This document shows positions 20,854 through 30,401 of a stretch of 64,000 nucleotides of DNA, in pieces. Both the position numbers and the translations under genes were made by a program. The notes under the pieces were generated by a model. The model was not told the DNA's origin. It worked only from the letters and a program-made list of their open reading frames with translations, and made no database searches. Source of the DNA: Blastococcus sp. TF02A-26 (GTDB lineage Bacteria; Actinomycetota; Actinomycetes; Mycobacteriales; Geodermatophilaceae); assembly GCF_003319125.1 (NCBI RefSeq), contig NZ_QOHG01000018.1:1-64000 (forward strand), read 5' to 3'. Position 1 is the stretch's first letter, and each line of letters starts with the position of its first letter.

Positions 20854-22251
20854 TCACCTGATCCCGACCGCCGGTTCGGCGCGGTCGGGCCGGGGCTCCG
20901 GCGGCCGCGGGCCGTCGTGCCGGCGGGCCAGGTAGGTGCCGGCCACGTTGGCGCAGGCCACCACCGGGACCGCGATGAGCGCGCCGAAGATGCCGGAGAT
21001 CAGCAGACCGGCCGCGATGGCGAGCACGACCGCCAGCGGGTGCACGTGCACCGCCCGGCCCAGCAGCAGGGGCTGCAGGACGTGCCCCTCCAACTGCATC
21101 ACGAGGACGACGACGGCCAGGGCGATGAGGGCCTTGATCGGCCCCACCGACACCAGGGCGACCAGCACCGCGACCGAGCCGGCCAGGAACGAGCCGATGA
21201 TCGGGATGAAGGCGCCGAGGAAGACCAGCGCCGAGAGCGGGATGACCAGCGGCACGCCCAGGATCGCCAGGCCGATGCCGATGCCGATGGCGTCGACGAG
21301 GGCGACGACGACGGTGGCCCGCACGTAGGAGATCAGGGTGCGCCAGGCGCGGCGGGCGGCCTCGTCGACGAACGCGCGCGCGTCGGCGGGGAAGAGCCCG
21401 ACCAGCCACAGCCAGATCGAGCGGCCGTCCTTGAGGAAGAAGAAGAGCGTGAACAGCGCCAGGACGATGCCGGTGAACACCTCGCCGACCGTCGCCGCGG
21501 TGTCGATGGCGCCGGAGGCGAGCTCGTCGGAGTTCCCGGCGAAGAACCCCTGCGCCTCCTCCACGGCCTCGTCGAGCTGGCGCTCGGTCACCGGGAACGT
21601 GTCGACGACGAAGTCGCGCACCTGCTCGAGCCCGGCGCTCACCTGCTCGGAGAGGTCCTCGAAGCCGTCGATGAACCGCTCGACGACCAGCGTGATGATC
21701 CCGGCCACGACGCCCAGGCCGACGAGGAGCATCGCGAACGCCGCCAGGGCGCGGGGCCAGCCGTGGCGGACCAGGGCCGCCGCGCCGGGCTGGAGCAGCG
21801 CGGAGAGCAGCAGCGCGACGATGACCGGGACGATCACGACCGCGACGGAGGCCGCGGCGTACAGCAGCACGTAGGCGCCGACCAGGACGACGATCAGCCG
21901 CCAGGCCCAGGAGGCGGCGGTGCGCAACCCGCTGGGCACGCCCGCGTCCCCCACCGGGCGGCGGGAGCGCCTGGCCCGCGCGGAGCCGGCCGCCGGTGGG
22001 CCGCTCACGCCGCCGGGACCGATCACGCCGTCCAGGTCGGGCGCCCCGGGCTCGGGGCTGCCGAGCGGGGGTCGGGAGGCGCCGCCGGTGTCGTCCTCGG
22101 CCGGGTCGTCGGCGCGCTCTTCCCGGTGCCGGTCGTCGGGGTGCCGGTGCCAGCCGTGCGGGTCGTGCTCGGCGGCGGTCCGGATCCGTTCGCGGGCGCG
22201 TCCGACGAGGTCGCCGGCCCGTCCGGCCAGCGCGCTGGCCCGTCGCAGCAT
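20854..22251 (-). CDS. AI-2E family transporter (YdiK/PerM-like)
   Basis: A 465-residue membrane protein with a charged, disordered N-terminal region of about 110 residues followed by seven to eight helices typical of the AI-2E transporter family. Recognisable segments are LFFFLKDG, YVRATVVVALVDAIGIGIGL and IGSFLAGSVAVLVAL. Members have been linked to autoinducer-2 export or ion transport, but substrates are mostly unproven and the name should not be read as a function here. It is divergent from purB across 104 bases. ATG 22251 is the start. Confidence 0.87.
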   Translation of the reverse strand: MLRRASALAGRAGDLVGRARERIRTAAEHDPHGWHRHPDDRHREERADDPAEDDTGGASRPPLGSPEPGAPDLDGVIGPGGVSGPPAAGSARARRSRRPVGDAGVPSGLRTAASWAWRLIVVLVGAYVLLYAAASVAVVIVPVIVALLLSALLQPGAAALVRHGWPRALAAFAMLLVGLGVVAGIITLVVERFIDGFEDLSEQVSAGLEQVRDFVVDTFPVTERQLDEAVEEAQGFFAGNSDELASGAIDTAATVGEVFTGIVLALFTLFFFLKDGRSIWLWLVGLFPADARAFVDEAARRAWRTLISYVRATVVVALVDAIGIGIGLAILGVPLVIPLSALVFLGAFIPIIGSFLAGSVAVLVALVSVGPIKALIALAVVVLVMQLEGHVLQPLLLGRAVHVHPLAVVLAIAAGLLISGIFGALIAVPVVACANVAGTYLARRHDGPRPPEPRPDRAEPAVGIR

Positions 22252-22290
22252 CGCGTTCCTCCGGCCGGCGAGTAGGGGGCGTCGATGATC

Positions 22291-22296
22291 ACGCTA
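22291..22296 (-). promoter_or_regulatory. Possible -10 box for the AI-2E-type gene
   Basis: On the minus strand TAGCGT lies about 40 bases upstream of the ATG at 22251, in the short divergent gap shared with purB. The site is weakly supported. Confidence 0.3.
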
Positions 22297-22355
22297 GCGC
22301 TGCGGGAGGATGCCCCCGTGGATCCTCGAGCTGACCGGATGCGGCGGGTACCCGC

Positions 22356-23663
22356 ATGATCGACCGCTACACGCTGCCCGAGATGGGCCGGGTCTGGAGC
22401 GACGAGCACAAGTACGAGCTCTGGTGCCGCGTGGAGACCCTGGTCCTGGAGGCGCACGCGGCCGCGGGGCGGGTGCCGGCCGACGTCGTCGAGCCGGTGC
22501 GCAACGCGCCGCCGCCGAGCGCCGCCCGCGTCGCCGAGATCGAGGAGACGACGCAGCACGACGTCATCGCCTTCCTCTCCGCCTGGGCCGACAACACCGA
22601 GCCCCGCTCGGCCGCGGCCTACGTACACCACGGCATGACGTCGTCGGACCTGCTCGACACGGCGCTGGCGGTCCAGCTCACCGAGGCCACCGACCTGCTG
22701 CTGGCCCGGATGGACCGCTTCGTCGCCGTCCTCCGCGACCACGCGCTGGCCCACCGGGACACGATCAAGGTCGGCCGCACGCACGGCGTGCACGCCGAGC
22801 CGGACGTGTGGGGGCACCGGGTCGCCGACATCGCCTTCGCCGCCGCGCGCTCCCGTGACCGGCTGCGGGCCGCCCGCGAGCGCGTGGGCGTCGTCGCCAT
22901 CTCCGGCGCGGTGGGCACCTACTCGCTGATCGACCCCAGCGTGGAGACCACGGTCGCCGACGCGCTGGGGCTGAAGGCCGCCGACGCCTCCACCCAGGTG
23001 GTCCTGCGCGACTCGATCAGCGAGTGGGTCGCGGCCCTGGCGATCATCGCCACCGTCTGCGAGACCGTCGCCCTCGAGGTCCGGCACGGCCAGCGCACCG
23101 AGGTGCGGGAGCTGTCCGAGGCGTTCGGCTCGGGCCAGAAGGGCTCCAGCGCGATGCCGCACAAGAAGAACCCCATCCGGTCCGAGCGCATCGCCGGCCT
23201 CGCGCGGGTGGTCCGCGCCGCCGTCGTCCCGGTGATGGAGGGCATCCCGCTGTGGCACGAGCGGGACATCTCGCACTCCTCGACCGAGCGGGTGTTCCTG
23301 CCCGACGCGGCGATCACCACCGACTACCTGCTGCACCTGACCACGGGCCTGGTGGAGAACCTCGTCGTCGACGTGCAGCGGATGCGCGACAACCTCGACC
23401 TGACCGGCGGGCTGATCTACACGTCGTCGGTGCTGCTCGAGGTCGTGGAGAGCGGGCTCTCCCGCGAGGACGCGTACGCCCTGGTGCAGGGCGCGGCCAT
23501 GGAGACCTGGAACACCGGGACGCCGTTCCGCGAGACCCTCCGGGCCCGTGCCGCAGCGGACGGCGTGACCCTCGACGAGGCGCGGCTGGACGAGATCTGC
23601 CGGCCCGAGCGCTACGTCGAGTCGCTGGGCCCGCTGTTCGACCGCGTGGCAGCCCTCTCGTGA
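22356..23663 (+). CDS. purB: Adenylosuccinate lyase
   Basis: A 435-residue enzyme of the fumarase superfamily that removes fumarate from SAICAR in the main purine pathway and from adenylosuccinate on the way to AMP. The signature SSAMPHKKNPIRSE is intact near residue 265, with the catalytic His in GRTHGVHAEP. Length matches the shorter bacterial and archaeal-type PurB. The last bases overlap the purC GTG (GTGA), so the two genes are coupled. The enzyme serves both PurC product and PurA product, both encoded nearby. Confidence 0.96.
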   Translation: MIDRYTLPEMGRVWSDEHKYELWCRVETLVLEAHAAAGRVPADVVEPVRNAPPPSAARVAEIEETTQHDVIAFLSAWADNTEPRSAAAYVHHGMTSSDLLDTALAVQLTEATDLLLARMDRFVAVLRDHALAHRDTIKVGRTHGVHAEPDVWGHRVADIAFAAARSRDRLRAARERVGVVAISGAVGTYSLIDPSVETTVADALGLKAADASTQVVLRDSISEWVAALAIIATVCETVALEVRHGQRTEVRELSEAFGSGQKGSSAMPHKKNPIRSERIAGLARVVRAAVVPVMEGIPLWHERDISHSSTERVFLPDAAITTDYLLHLTTGLVENLVVDVQRMRDNLDLTGGLIYTSSVLLEVVESGLSREDAYALVQGAAMETWNTGTPFRETLRARAAADGVTLDEARLDEICRPERYVESLGPLFDRVAALS

Positions 23664-24520
23664 TCGACCTCCCGCTCGTCGCCCGGGGCAAGGTGCGCGA
23701 GGTCTACGACGCCGGCTCCGACCGCCTGCTGCTCGTGGCGTCGGACCGGATCTCGGCCTACGACCACGTCCTGCCGACGCCCATCCCGGACAAGGGCCGG
23801 GTGCTCACGGCGCTGAGCGTGTGGTGGTTCGAGCAGCTGACGCCGGTGCTGGACTCGTTCGGCGCCGCGCACCACCTGCTGTCCGCGGACGACGTCCCGG
23901 CGGAGGTGGCCGGCCGGGCGATGCTCGTGCGGCGGCTGACGATGCTGCCGGTCGAGTGCGTGGCCCGCGGCTACCTCTCCGGCTCGGGCACGGTGGAGTA
24001 CCAGCGGACCGGCGCCATCCGCGACGTCGTCCTGCCGGCCGGGCTGGTCGAGGGTTCGCGGCTGCCGGAGCCGGTGTTCACGCCGTCGACCAAGGCCGAG
24101 GTGGGCGAGCACGACGAGGCGATCGACTTCGCCACGGTGGAGTCGCTGGTGGGTCCCTCGCGGGCGGTGGAGCTGCGGGAGCTGACCCTGGCGCTGTACC
24201 GCCGCGGTGCGGAGATCGCCGAGGCCGCCGGGATCGTCCTCGCCGACACGAAGTTCGAGTTCGGGCTGTCGGCCGAGGGGCAGCTGACGCTCGGCGACGA
24301 GGTGCTGACCCCGGACTCCTCGCGCTTCTGGCCGGCGATCACCTGGTCGCCGGGCGCGGCCCAGCCGTCGTTCGACAAGCAGTACGTGCGGGACTGGCTG
24401 ACGTCCTCGGGTTGGGACCGGGTCTCGCCGCCGCCGGAGCTCCCGGACGACGTCGTCGCCGCCACCCGCGAGCGCTACGTCACCGCCTACGAGCAGCTCA
24501 CCGGCCGCGCCTTCGCCTGA
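23660..24520 (+). CDS. purC: SAICAR synthetase
   Basis: A 286-residue enzyme joining aspartate to CAIR to give SAICAR, the substrate of PurB. Features include the opening VARGKVREVYD, VASDRISAYD, ECVARGYLSGSG and LADTKFEFGL. The start GTG overlaps the purB stop by four bases. Length is of the longer bacterial type (about 290). The C-terminal TSSGWDRVSPPPELP region matches that type. Confidence 0.97.
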   Translation: MIDLPLVARGKVREVYDAGSDRLLLVASDRISAYDHVLPTPIPDKGRVLTALSVWWFEQLTPVLDSFGAAHHLLSADDVPAEVAGRAMLVRRLTMLPVECVARGYLSGSGTVEYQRTGAIRDVVLPAGLVEGSRLPEPVFTPSTKAEVGEHDEAIDFATVESLVGPSRAVELRELTLALYRRGAEIAEAAGIVLADTKFEFGLSAEGQLTLGDEVLTPDSSRFWPAITWSPGAAQPSFDKQYVRDWLTSSGWDRVSPPPELPDDVVAATRERYVTAYEQLTGRAFA

Positions 24521-24613
24521 CGCGGGGCGGGCGCCCCACCCCCGCCCACGCGCCCCCGCGATGGCTGTGGACGGCGCAAGCGGGAGCCGGGGCACCTGCT
24601 CCCGCCTCTCCCG

Positions 24614-24978
24614 GTGCCCACCCCGCCCGTCCCCTCCCGGAGGCTGCCCCTGGCCGACCGGCGGGCCGGCTCGCCCATGGAGTCGGTGCTGCGCTGGCTG
24701 CTGCACGAGGCGGGAGTACCCGACCCGGACCTCCAGCACGTGGTGCGAGGGCGTCCGGGGAGTGGCTCGGCGAGGTCGATCTCGCCTGGCCCGATCAGCG
24801 GGTGCTGGTGGAGTTCGACGGGGAGGTCCATCGCGACCGGCGGGTCTTCGTGCGCGACCTCCGCAGGCAGAACCGGCTCGTCCTGGCGGGCTGGACGACC
24901 CTCCGGTTCAGCTCGGCCGACGTCCTCGGCCGGCCCCGGGAGGTCGTGGCGGCGATCCGCGCGGCGCTCGGGCGGTGA
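24614..24978 (+). pseudogene. Frameshifted DUF559-type endonuclease-like gene
   Basis: Two adjacent frames together spell a C-terminal DUF559 (VSR/PD-(D/E)XK-like) protein. The first frame gives SPMESVLRWLLHEAGVPDPDLQHVVR; near 24750 the reading must shift to the other frame, which continues SGEWLGEVDLAWPDQR, VEFDGEVH and RRQNRLVLAGW. One base appears lost. The catalytic-type Asp and Glu (VDLAW, VEFDG) remain in the second frame. Full family members have some 150-200 extra N-terminal residues, missing here. This is a decayed remnant, or a sequencing error if the N-terminal loss is natural. It lies between purC and purS. Confidence 0.65.
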
Positions 24979-25110
24979 GCCCCCACGACTCCTACGGTCT
25001 CGTGGCGATCGACCGCGGATGGCCACGAGTTCGCAGGACTCGCGCGCGCGGCGGTCGGCGCCGGAGACGAGGGTCACCCGGAGGGCGGCGGGGCCCCGGG
25101 AGCGGCCCGG

Positions 25111-25116
25111 TACCCT
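25111..25116 (+). promoter_or_regulatory. -10 box of leaderless purS promoter
   Basis: TACCCT ends 7 bases before the GTG of purS at 25124 with no ribosome site, so purSQL probably starts as a leaderless transcript. Confidence 0.5.
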
Positions 25117-25123
25117 CGTCGGC

Positions 25124-25363
25124 GTGTCCCGGGTGGTCGTCGACGTCGTGCTCAAGCCGGAGATCTCCGACCCCCAGGGGCAGGCGGTGCTCGGCGCGCT
25201 CGGCCGCCTGGGCCACGGCGGGGTGACCAGCGTCCGCCAGGGCAAGCACTTCGTCCTCGAGGTGGAGGGCACCCCCGACCGGGCGGAGCTCGAGCAGATC
25301 GCCCAGACACTGCTCGCCAACCCGGTCATCGAGGACGTCGAGCTGCACCTCCCGACCGACTGA
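25124..25363 (+). CDS. purS: FGAM synthase, PurS subunit
   Basis: A 79-residue small subunit that bridges PurL and PurQ in the three-part phosphoribosylformylglycinamidine synthase. The family pattern is clear: [19 protein letters not shown], then [13 protein letters not shown] and a C-terminal [15 protein letters not shown] 25124 gives the exact family length. It is followed after 10 bases by purQ. The open frame upstream belongs to the decayed DUF559 gene and is unrelated. Confidence 0.95.
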   Translation: MSRVVVDVVLKPEISDPQGQAVLGALGRLGHGGVTSVRQGKHFVLEVEGTPDRAELEQIAQTLLANPVIEDVELHLPTD

Positions 25364-25373
25364 GAGAAGCACA

Positions 25374-26045
25374 GTGCGCATCGGTGTCATCACCTTCCCG
25401 GGCTCCCTGGACGACGTCGACGCCGCTCGCGCGGTGCGCCTGGCCGGCGGGGAGTCCGTCGCGCTGTGGCACGGCGACCACGACCTGAAGGACGTCGACG
25501 CCGTCGTCCTCCCCGGCGGGTTCTCCTACGGCGACTACCTCCGCGCCGGCGCCATCGCCGCCCGCTCGCCGCTGATGCAGGACGTCGTCGCGGCCGCGAA
25601 GGGCGGTCTGCCGGTGCTCGGCATCTGCAACGGGTTCCAGGTGCTGTGCGAGTCGGGGCTGCTGCCCGGCGCCCTGCACCGCAACGCCCACCTGCACTTC
25701 CGCAACCGCGACCAGCAGCTGCGGATCGAGCGTGCCGACACCGCCTGGACCGAGTCCTACGAGCAGGGCCAGACGATCGTCGTCCCGGTCAAGAACGGCG
25801 AGGGTCGCTACGTCGCCGCGCCCGCCGACCTCGAGCGGCTGGAGGGCGAGGGCCGGGTCGCCGTCCGCTACGTCGGTCGCAACCCCAACGGCAGCCTCAA
25901 CGACATCGCCGGGGTGACCAGCGAGAACGGCCGTGTCGTCGGGCTCATGCCGCACCCCGAGCACGCCGTCGAGGACCTCACCGGCCCGAGCACCGACGGC
26001 CTCGGCTTCTTCACCAGCGTCCTGAAGGCGGTCGTCGCAGCGTGA
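25374..26045 (+). CDS. purQ: FGAM synthase, glutaminase subunit PurQ
   Basis: A 223-residue class I glutamine amidotransferase that supplies ammonia to PurL. The nucleophilic Cys sits in [10 protein letters not shown]; the His-Pro-Glu of the triad is in [10 protein letters not shown]. The start [12 protein letters not shown] is typical. GTG 25374 has GAGAGAAG ahead of it. The stop overlaps the purL start (GTGA). Confidence 0.97.
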   Translation: MRIGVITFPGSLDDVDAARAVRLAGGESVALWHGDHDLKDVDAVVLPGGFSYGDYLRAGAIAARSPLMQDVVAAAKGGLPVLGICNGFQVLCESGLLPGALHRNAHLHFRNRDQQLRIERADTAWTESYEQGQTIVVPVKNGEGRYVAAPADLERLEGEGRVAVRYVGRNPNGSLNDIAGVTSENGRVVGLMPHPEHAVEDLTGPSTDGLGFFTSVLKAVVAA

Positions 26046-28342
26046 GCTCCCTGGACACCGTCGAGCGGGCGACCCAGTCCCCCGACGACGAGCAGCCGTA
26101 CGCCGAGCTGGGACTCAAGGCCGACGAGTACGCCCGCATCAAGGGCATCCTCGGGCGCCGCCCCACCACCGCCGAGCTGGCCATGTACTCGGTCATGTGG
26201 AGCGAGCACTGCTCCTACAAGAGCTCCAAGGTGCACCTGCGCCGCTTCGGCGACCTGCCCCGCAGCGAGGCGCTGCTGGTCGGTATCGGCGAGAACGCCG
26301 GCGTGGTCGACGTCGGCGACGGCTACGCGGTGACCTTCAAGGTCGAGTCGCACAACCACCCCAGCTACGTGGAGCCCTACCAGGGCGCGGCCACCGGCGT
26401 CGGCGGCATCGTCCGCGACATCCTCACGATGGGCGCCCGCCCGGTCGCCGTCATGGACTCGCTGCGCTTCGGGCGCGCCGACGCCCCCGACACCGCCCGG
26501 GTCCTGCCCGGTGTCGTCGCCGGCGTCGGGGGCTACGGCAACTGCCTCGGGCTGCCCAACATCGGCGGCGAGCTGCTGTTCGACGACTGCTACGCGGGCA
26601 ACCCGCTGGTCAACGCGCTGTGCGTCGGCGTCATGCGGCACGAGGACGTGCACCTGGCCAAGGCCGAGGGCGTCGGCAACAAGGTGATCCTGTTCGGCGC
26701 CCGCACCGGCGGCGACGGCATCGGCGGGGTCAGCGTCCTGGCCAGCGAGACCTTCGACGAGACCGGCCCGGCCAAGCGCCCGAGCGTCCAGGTCGGCGAC
26801 CCCTTCACGGAGAAGCTGCTCATCGAGGCGTGCCTCGAGCTCTTCGCCGCCGACCTCGTCACCGGCATCCAGGACCTCGGCGGCGCCGGCCTCTCCTGCG
26901 CGACGAGCGAGCTGGCCAGCGCCGGCACCGGCGGCATGCACGTCGACCTCGAGCGGGTGCCGCTGCGCGACAGCACCCTCACCCCGGCCGAGATCCTGAT
27001 GAGCGAGTCGCAGGAGCGCATGTGCGCGATCGTCGAGCCGGACAAGGTCGACGCCTTCCTCGCCGTCTGCCGCAAGTGGGACGTGCTGGCCGCCGTCATC
27101 GGTGAGGTCACCGACGGCGACCGGCTGACCGTCGACTGGCACGGCGAGCGCATCGTCGACGTCCCGCCGCGCACGGTCGCGCACGAGGGCCCGGTCTACG
27201 AGCGGCCGATGGCCCGCCCCGCCGACCTCGACGCGCTGCAGGCCGACGACCCGGCCCGGCTGCCCCGCCCGGCCACGCCGGAGGAGCTCCAGGCCCACTG
27301 GCTCGCCGTCGTCGCCAGCCCCGACGGCGCCGACAAGACCTGGGTCACCGAGCAGTACGACCGCTACGTGCGCGGCAACACCGTGCTGGCCCAGCCCGAG
27401 GACGCCGGCGTCGTCCGCATCGACGAGGAGAGCTCCCGCGGGATCGCGCTCTCGCTCGACGGCAACGCCCGGTTCGCCCGGCTGGACCCCTACACCGGCG
27501 CGCAGCTCAACCTCGCCGAGGCCTACCGCAACGTCGCCGTCTCCGGCGCGACCCCGCTGGCGGTCACGAACTGCCTGAACTTCGGCTCGCCGGAGAACCC
27601 CGAGGTCATGTGGCAGTTCGCCGAGGCCGTGCGCGGCCTCGCCGACGGCTGCCGCGAGCTCGGCCTGCCGGTGACCGGTGGCAACGTCAGCCTCTACAAC
27701 CAGACCGGCGACGTGGCGATCAACCCGACGCCGGTGATCGGCGTGCTGGGCGTGCACCAGGACGTCCGCCGCCGGGTGCCCAGCGGCTGGCGGACCGCGG
27801 GGGAGACGGTGCTGCTGCTCGGCACCACCCGCGAGGAACTCGGCGGCTCCGCCTGGGCCAGCGTCGTCCACGGCCACCTCGGCGGCCGCCCGCCGGCGCT
27901 GGACCTGGCCGCCGAGAAGGCCCTCGGCGAGCTGCTGGCCGCGCTCGCCCGCGAGGGCCAGGTCACCTCCGCGCACGACCTCGCCGACGGCGGGCTCGCC
28001 CAGGCACTCGCCGAGTCGGCGCTGCGCCACGGCCTCGGCGCCCGGCTGACCCTGGACGGCGACCCCTTCGTGGCGCTGTTCAGCGAGTCCGTGGCCCGCG
28101 CCGTCGTCACCACCACCGACCCCGAGGCCGTGCGCGCCAGCGCCGAGTGGGCCGGCGTGCAGGTGACCGAGCTCGGCACGACGGGCGGCGACGCGCTCGT
28201 CGTCGAGAGCCTGCCCGAGCTGCCGCTCGCCGAGCTCCGCGCCGCCTGGACGGCGACCCTGCCGGCGCTGTTCGGCTCCCCCGAGGCCGCGACCGGGCAG
28301 GCCGCCGGCGCCGTTCCCGCGGGGACGGTGCCCACCAGCTGA
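26042..28342 (+). CDS. purL: FGAM synthase, large subunit PurL
   Basis: A 766-residue ATP-dependent synthetase subunit of the small (PurS/PurQ-dependent) type that converts FGAR to FGAM. Conserved stretches include [36 protein letters not shown] and the duplicated AIRS-type ATP-binding halves (about 70-380 and 430-740). GTG 26042 overlaps the purQ stop and gives coupled translation across purSQL. The last 20 residues are an Ala/Gly/Pro-rich tail. The next gene begins with a one-base overlap (TGATG). Confidence 0.97.
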   Translation: MSSLDTVERATQSPDDEQPYAELGLKADEYARIKGILGRRPTTAELAMYSVMWSEHCSYKSSKVHLRRFGDLPRSEALLVGIGENAGVVDVGDGYAVTFKVESHNHPSYVEPYQGAATGVGGIVRDILTMGARPVAVMDSLRFGRADAPDTARVLPGVVAGVGGYGNCLGLPNIGGELLFDDCYAGNPLVNALCVGVMRHEDVHLAKAEGVGNKVILFGARTGGDGIGGVSVLASETFDETGPAKRPSVQVGDPFTEKLLIEACLELFAADLVTGIQDLGGAGLSCATSELASAGTGGMHVDLERVPLRDSTLTPAEILMSESQERMCAIVEPDKVDAFLAVCRKWDVLAAVIGEVTDGDRLTVDWHGERIVDVPPRTVAHEGPVYERPMARPADLDALQADDPARLPRPATPEELQAHWLAVVASPDGADKTWVTEQYDRYVRGNTVLAQPEDAGVVRIDEESSRGIALSLDGNARFARLDPYTGAQLNLAEAYRNVAVSGATPLAVTNCLNFGSPENPEVMWQFAEAVRGLADGCRELGLPVTGGNVSLYNQTGDVAINPTPVIGVLGVHQDVRRRVPSGWRTAGETVLLLGTTREELGGSAWASVVHGHLGGRPPALDLAAEKALGELLAALAREGQVTSAHDLADGGLAQALAESALRHGLGARLTLDGDPFVALFSESVARAVVTTTDPEAVRASAEWAGVQVTELGTTGGDALVVESLPELPLAELRAAWTATLPALFGSPEAATGQAAGAVPAGTVPTS

Positions 28343-28728
28343 TGGCCGGCACGGCCCCCATCCCCGCCGAGGAGCTGCGCGCCGCCGTCGACGCCGTCCG
28401 CCCCTGGCTGGCCGGCGACGCGGAGCAGCCGCCGCGGTCGGTGCTGGGCGCGGCGGTGAAGACCAGCACGCGCTGGCTGGCCCAGCAGGTGCCGGGCCGG
28501 TCGGTGGAGCTCCGGGTGCCCCCGCACGTCGCCGTCCAGCTGGTGCCCGGACCGCGGCACACGCGGGGCACCCCGCCCAACGTCGTGGAGACCGACGCGG
28601 CCACCTGGCTGCGGCTGGCCACCGGCGCCATGACGTGGGGCGCGGCGCTCGCCGAGGGTCGGGTCAGCGCCAGCGGCAACCGCGCCGACCTGTCCGAGCA
28701 CCTGCCCCTGCGCCCCCTGCGGCCCTGA
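28342..28728 (+). CDS. Sterol-carrier-like (SCP) family protein
   Basis: A 128-residue soluble protein that resembles the bacterial sterol carrier family protein encoded behind purL in many actinobacteria. It shows the helical N-terminus ([12 protein letters not shown]), a basic segment [16 protein letters not shown] and the conserved [29 protein letters not shown]-type core. Members may bind a hydrophobic ligand; the role here is not known. ATG 28342 shares its first base with the purL stop, so it belongs to the purSQL operon. A hairpin follows. Confidence 0.82.
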   Translation: MAGTAPIPAEELRAAVDAVRPWLAGDAEQPPRSVLGAAVKTSTRWLAQQVPGRSVELRVPPHVAVQLVPGPRHTRGTPPNVVETDAATWLRLATGAMTWGAALAEGRVSASGNRADLSEHLPLRPLRP

Positions 28729-28730
28729 CG

Positions 28731-28767
28731 CCCGGGGTGGCCGGCCGTCGTGACCGGCGCCCCCGGG
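28731..28767 (+). terminator. Hairpin closing the purSQL operon
   Basis: Fourteen-base arms with two mismatches (28731-28744 and 28754-28767) flank a nine-base loop between the convergent SCP-like and VOC genes; probably bidirectional. Confidence 0.5.
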
Positions 28768-28773
28768 GACAGG

Positions 28774-29242
28774 TCAGCCGGCGTACGGCGCGGCGACGTC
28801 CAGGACCCAGGTCACGCCGAACCGGTCGGTCAGCATGCCCGAGGCCGGGGCCCACTGCGACGGGCCGTAGGTGTCGAGGACGTCGGCGCCGACCACCAGC
28901 CGGTCCCACAGCCCGCCGACCTCCTCGACGCTCGTCCCCCGGACGGAGACGAAGAACGGCTGTTCGGTCAGGGTCGTGAACTGCTCCCGACGCGTGGACC
29001 CGGCGGCTCCGGCCAGTCCGCCGTCCGTCGTCCCCGGGACGTCGTAGGCCATGACGCTGAACCCCGTTCGGCGCCACGACCTGGCCGAACACCACCTTGC
29101 CGGCGTCGGGCAGGTCCGCCGGCATCCCGGCGTCCCCGTACGTGACGACGACGACCTGCCCGCCGAAGACCGAGCCGTAGAACTCGAGCGCCTCGCGGGC
29201 CTGCCCGGTGAAGTTCAGGTGGGTGGTGGTCTGGACCGTCAT
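28774..29242 (-). pseudogene. Frameshifted VOC-family (PhnB/glyoxalase-like) gene
   Basis: The N-terminal frame, from ATG 29242 with GAGGAG ahead, gives MTVQTTTHLNFTGQ, EFYGSVFGGQ and VVFGQVVAPNG. The C-terminal frame gives VMAYDVP, EQPFFVSVRG and a terminal FGVTWVLDV. They join perfectly if one base is removed from the GGGG run at 29062-29065 (minus strand), restoring NG-FSVMAYD. The whole span is 156 codons plus one base, the right length for a vicinal-oxygen-chelate protein. It is either a recent pseudogene or a homopolymer sequencing error. It is divergent from the WYL regulator, a common pairing. Confidence 0.8.
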
Positions 29243-29348
29243 GGCGTGCACTCCTCGTTCGCGCGACCGGAACGTCCCGGCCGTCGAGGAGGAGACTCGC
29301 AGCGGTACAGGACAGGGACGGTCCGCTTCTCGCGGCAGACTCAGGGGC

Positions 29349-30335
29349 GTGCCGACGACCTCAGCGCCGACCACCTCCAGCCGCCTGCTGCGCCTGCTGT
29401 CGCTGCTGCAGGCCCGACGCGACTGGCCCGGCTCGCTGCTGGCCGACCGCCTGGAGGTGAGCGACCGCACCGTGCGCCGTGACGTCGACCGGCTCCGCGA
29501 GCTCGGCTATCCGATCCGCGCGATCAAGGGACCCGACGGCGGCTACCGCCTCGAGGCCGGCAGCCAACTGCCGCCACTGCTCTTCGACGACGAGCAGGCG
29601 GTGGCGATCGCCGTGGCGCTCGCGGCCGTCGCCACGACCGGTGCGGGCGTCGACGAGGCGGCCGACCGGGCCCTCACCACGCTGCGGCAGGTGATGCCCG
29701 CGCGGCTGCGGCACCGCGTCGACGGCATCGAGATGACGGCGGTTCCCCGTGATTCCGCCGAGGCGCGGGTGGACCCCACGGTCCTGCTGCACATCGGGTC
29801 CGCGGTCCGCGCCCGCGAGGAGCTGCGCTTCGACCATGGGGCGCCCGGGGACGACGCCCGTCCGCCACGGCAGGTGCAGCCGCACCACCTCGTGGCGCGG
29901 GGCGGTCGCTGGTACGTGGTGGCGTGGGAGCCCGGTCGGGAGGACTGGCGCGTGTTCCGGGCCGACCGGATGGTGCTGCGCACCCCGAACGGCCCGCGGT
30001 TCGCCCCGCGCGAGGTCCCCGGAGGCGACGTCGGTCGCTTCGTGGAAGGCCGGTTCCGCGGAGCCGTGCAGGCGGACCGGTGGCCGTGCGAGGGGGAGGT
30101 GGTGCTCTCCAGGCCTGCCGCGGACGTCGTCCCCTTCGCCGGCGACGCCACGGTCGAGCCGCTGGGTCCGGGACGTTGCCGGGTGCGGATGGGCTCGTGG
30201 TCCTGGGCCGGACTGGCCGCGGCGCTGGCTCGCTTCGACGCCGACGTGGAGGTGCTCGGGCCCCCCGCGCTCCGGGAGGCGTTCGGGGATCTCGCCGTCC
30301 GTGCCGCTCGAGCCGCGGGGACCTCAGGTGGATGA
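29349..30335 (+). CDS. WYL-domain transcriptional regulator (YafY/PafBC type)
   Basis: A 328-residue regulator. An N-terminal HTH-11 domain (about 8-65) reads SRLLRLLSLLQARR, then SLLADRLEVSDRTVRRDVDRLRELGYPI. A GPDGGYRL turn leads to the WYL domain (about 140-220) and a WCX C-terminal region (about 230-320). WYL proteins sense a ligand, often a nucleic acid or second messenger. GTG 29349 starts the protein just before the HTH. The divergent, frameshifted VOC gene is the likely target. The two starts are 106 bases apart. Confidence 0.9.
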   Translation: MPTTSAPTTSSRLLRLLSLLQARRDWPGSLLADRLEVSDRTVRRDVDRLRELGYPIRAIKGPDGGYRLEAGSQLPPLLFDDEQAVAIAVALAAVATTGAGVDEAADRALTTLRQVMPARLRHRVDGIEMTAVPRDSAEARVDPTVLLHIGSAVRAREELRFDHGAPGDDARPPRQVQPHHLVARGGRWYVVAWEPGREDWRVFRADRMVLRTPNGPRFAPREVPGGDVGRFVEGRFRGAVQADRWPCEGEVVLSRPAADVVPFAGDATVEPLGPGRCRVRMGSWSWAGLAAALARFDADVEVLGPPALREAFGDLAVRAARAAGTSGG

Positions 30336-30401
30336 CCCCGGCCGAGCGCCCGGTCGCCGCGTGCGAGAGTGCGACATCGCCCGCTGCCCCACGGAGGTGT
30401 C

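Noticed and set aside
25868-28030. Long minus-strand frame opposite purL
   Set aside because: Antisense shadow; Val/Leu/Ala-rich and lacking any family similarity, whereas PurL is unmistakable.
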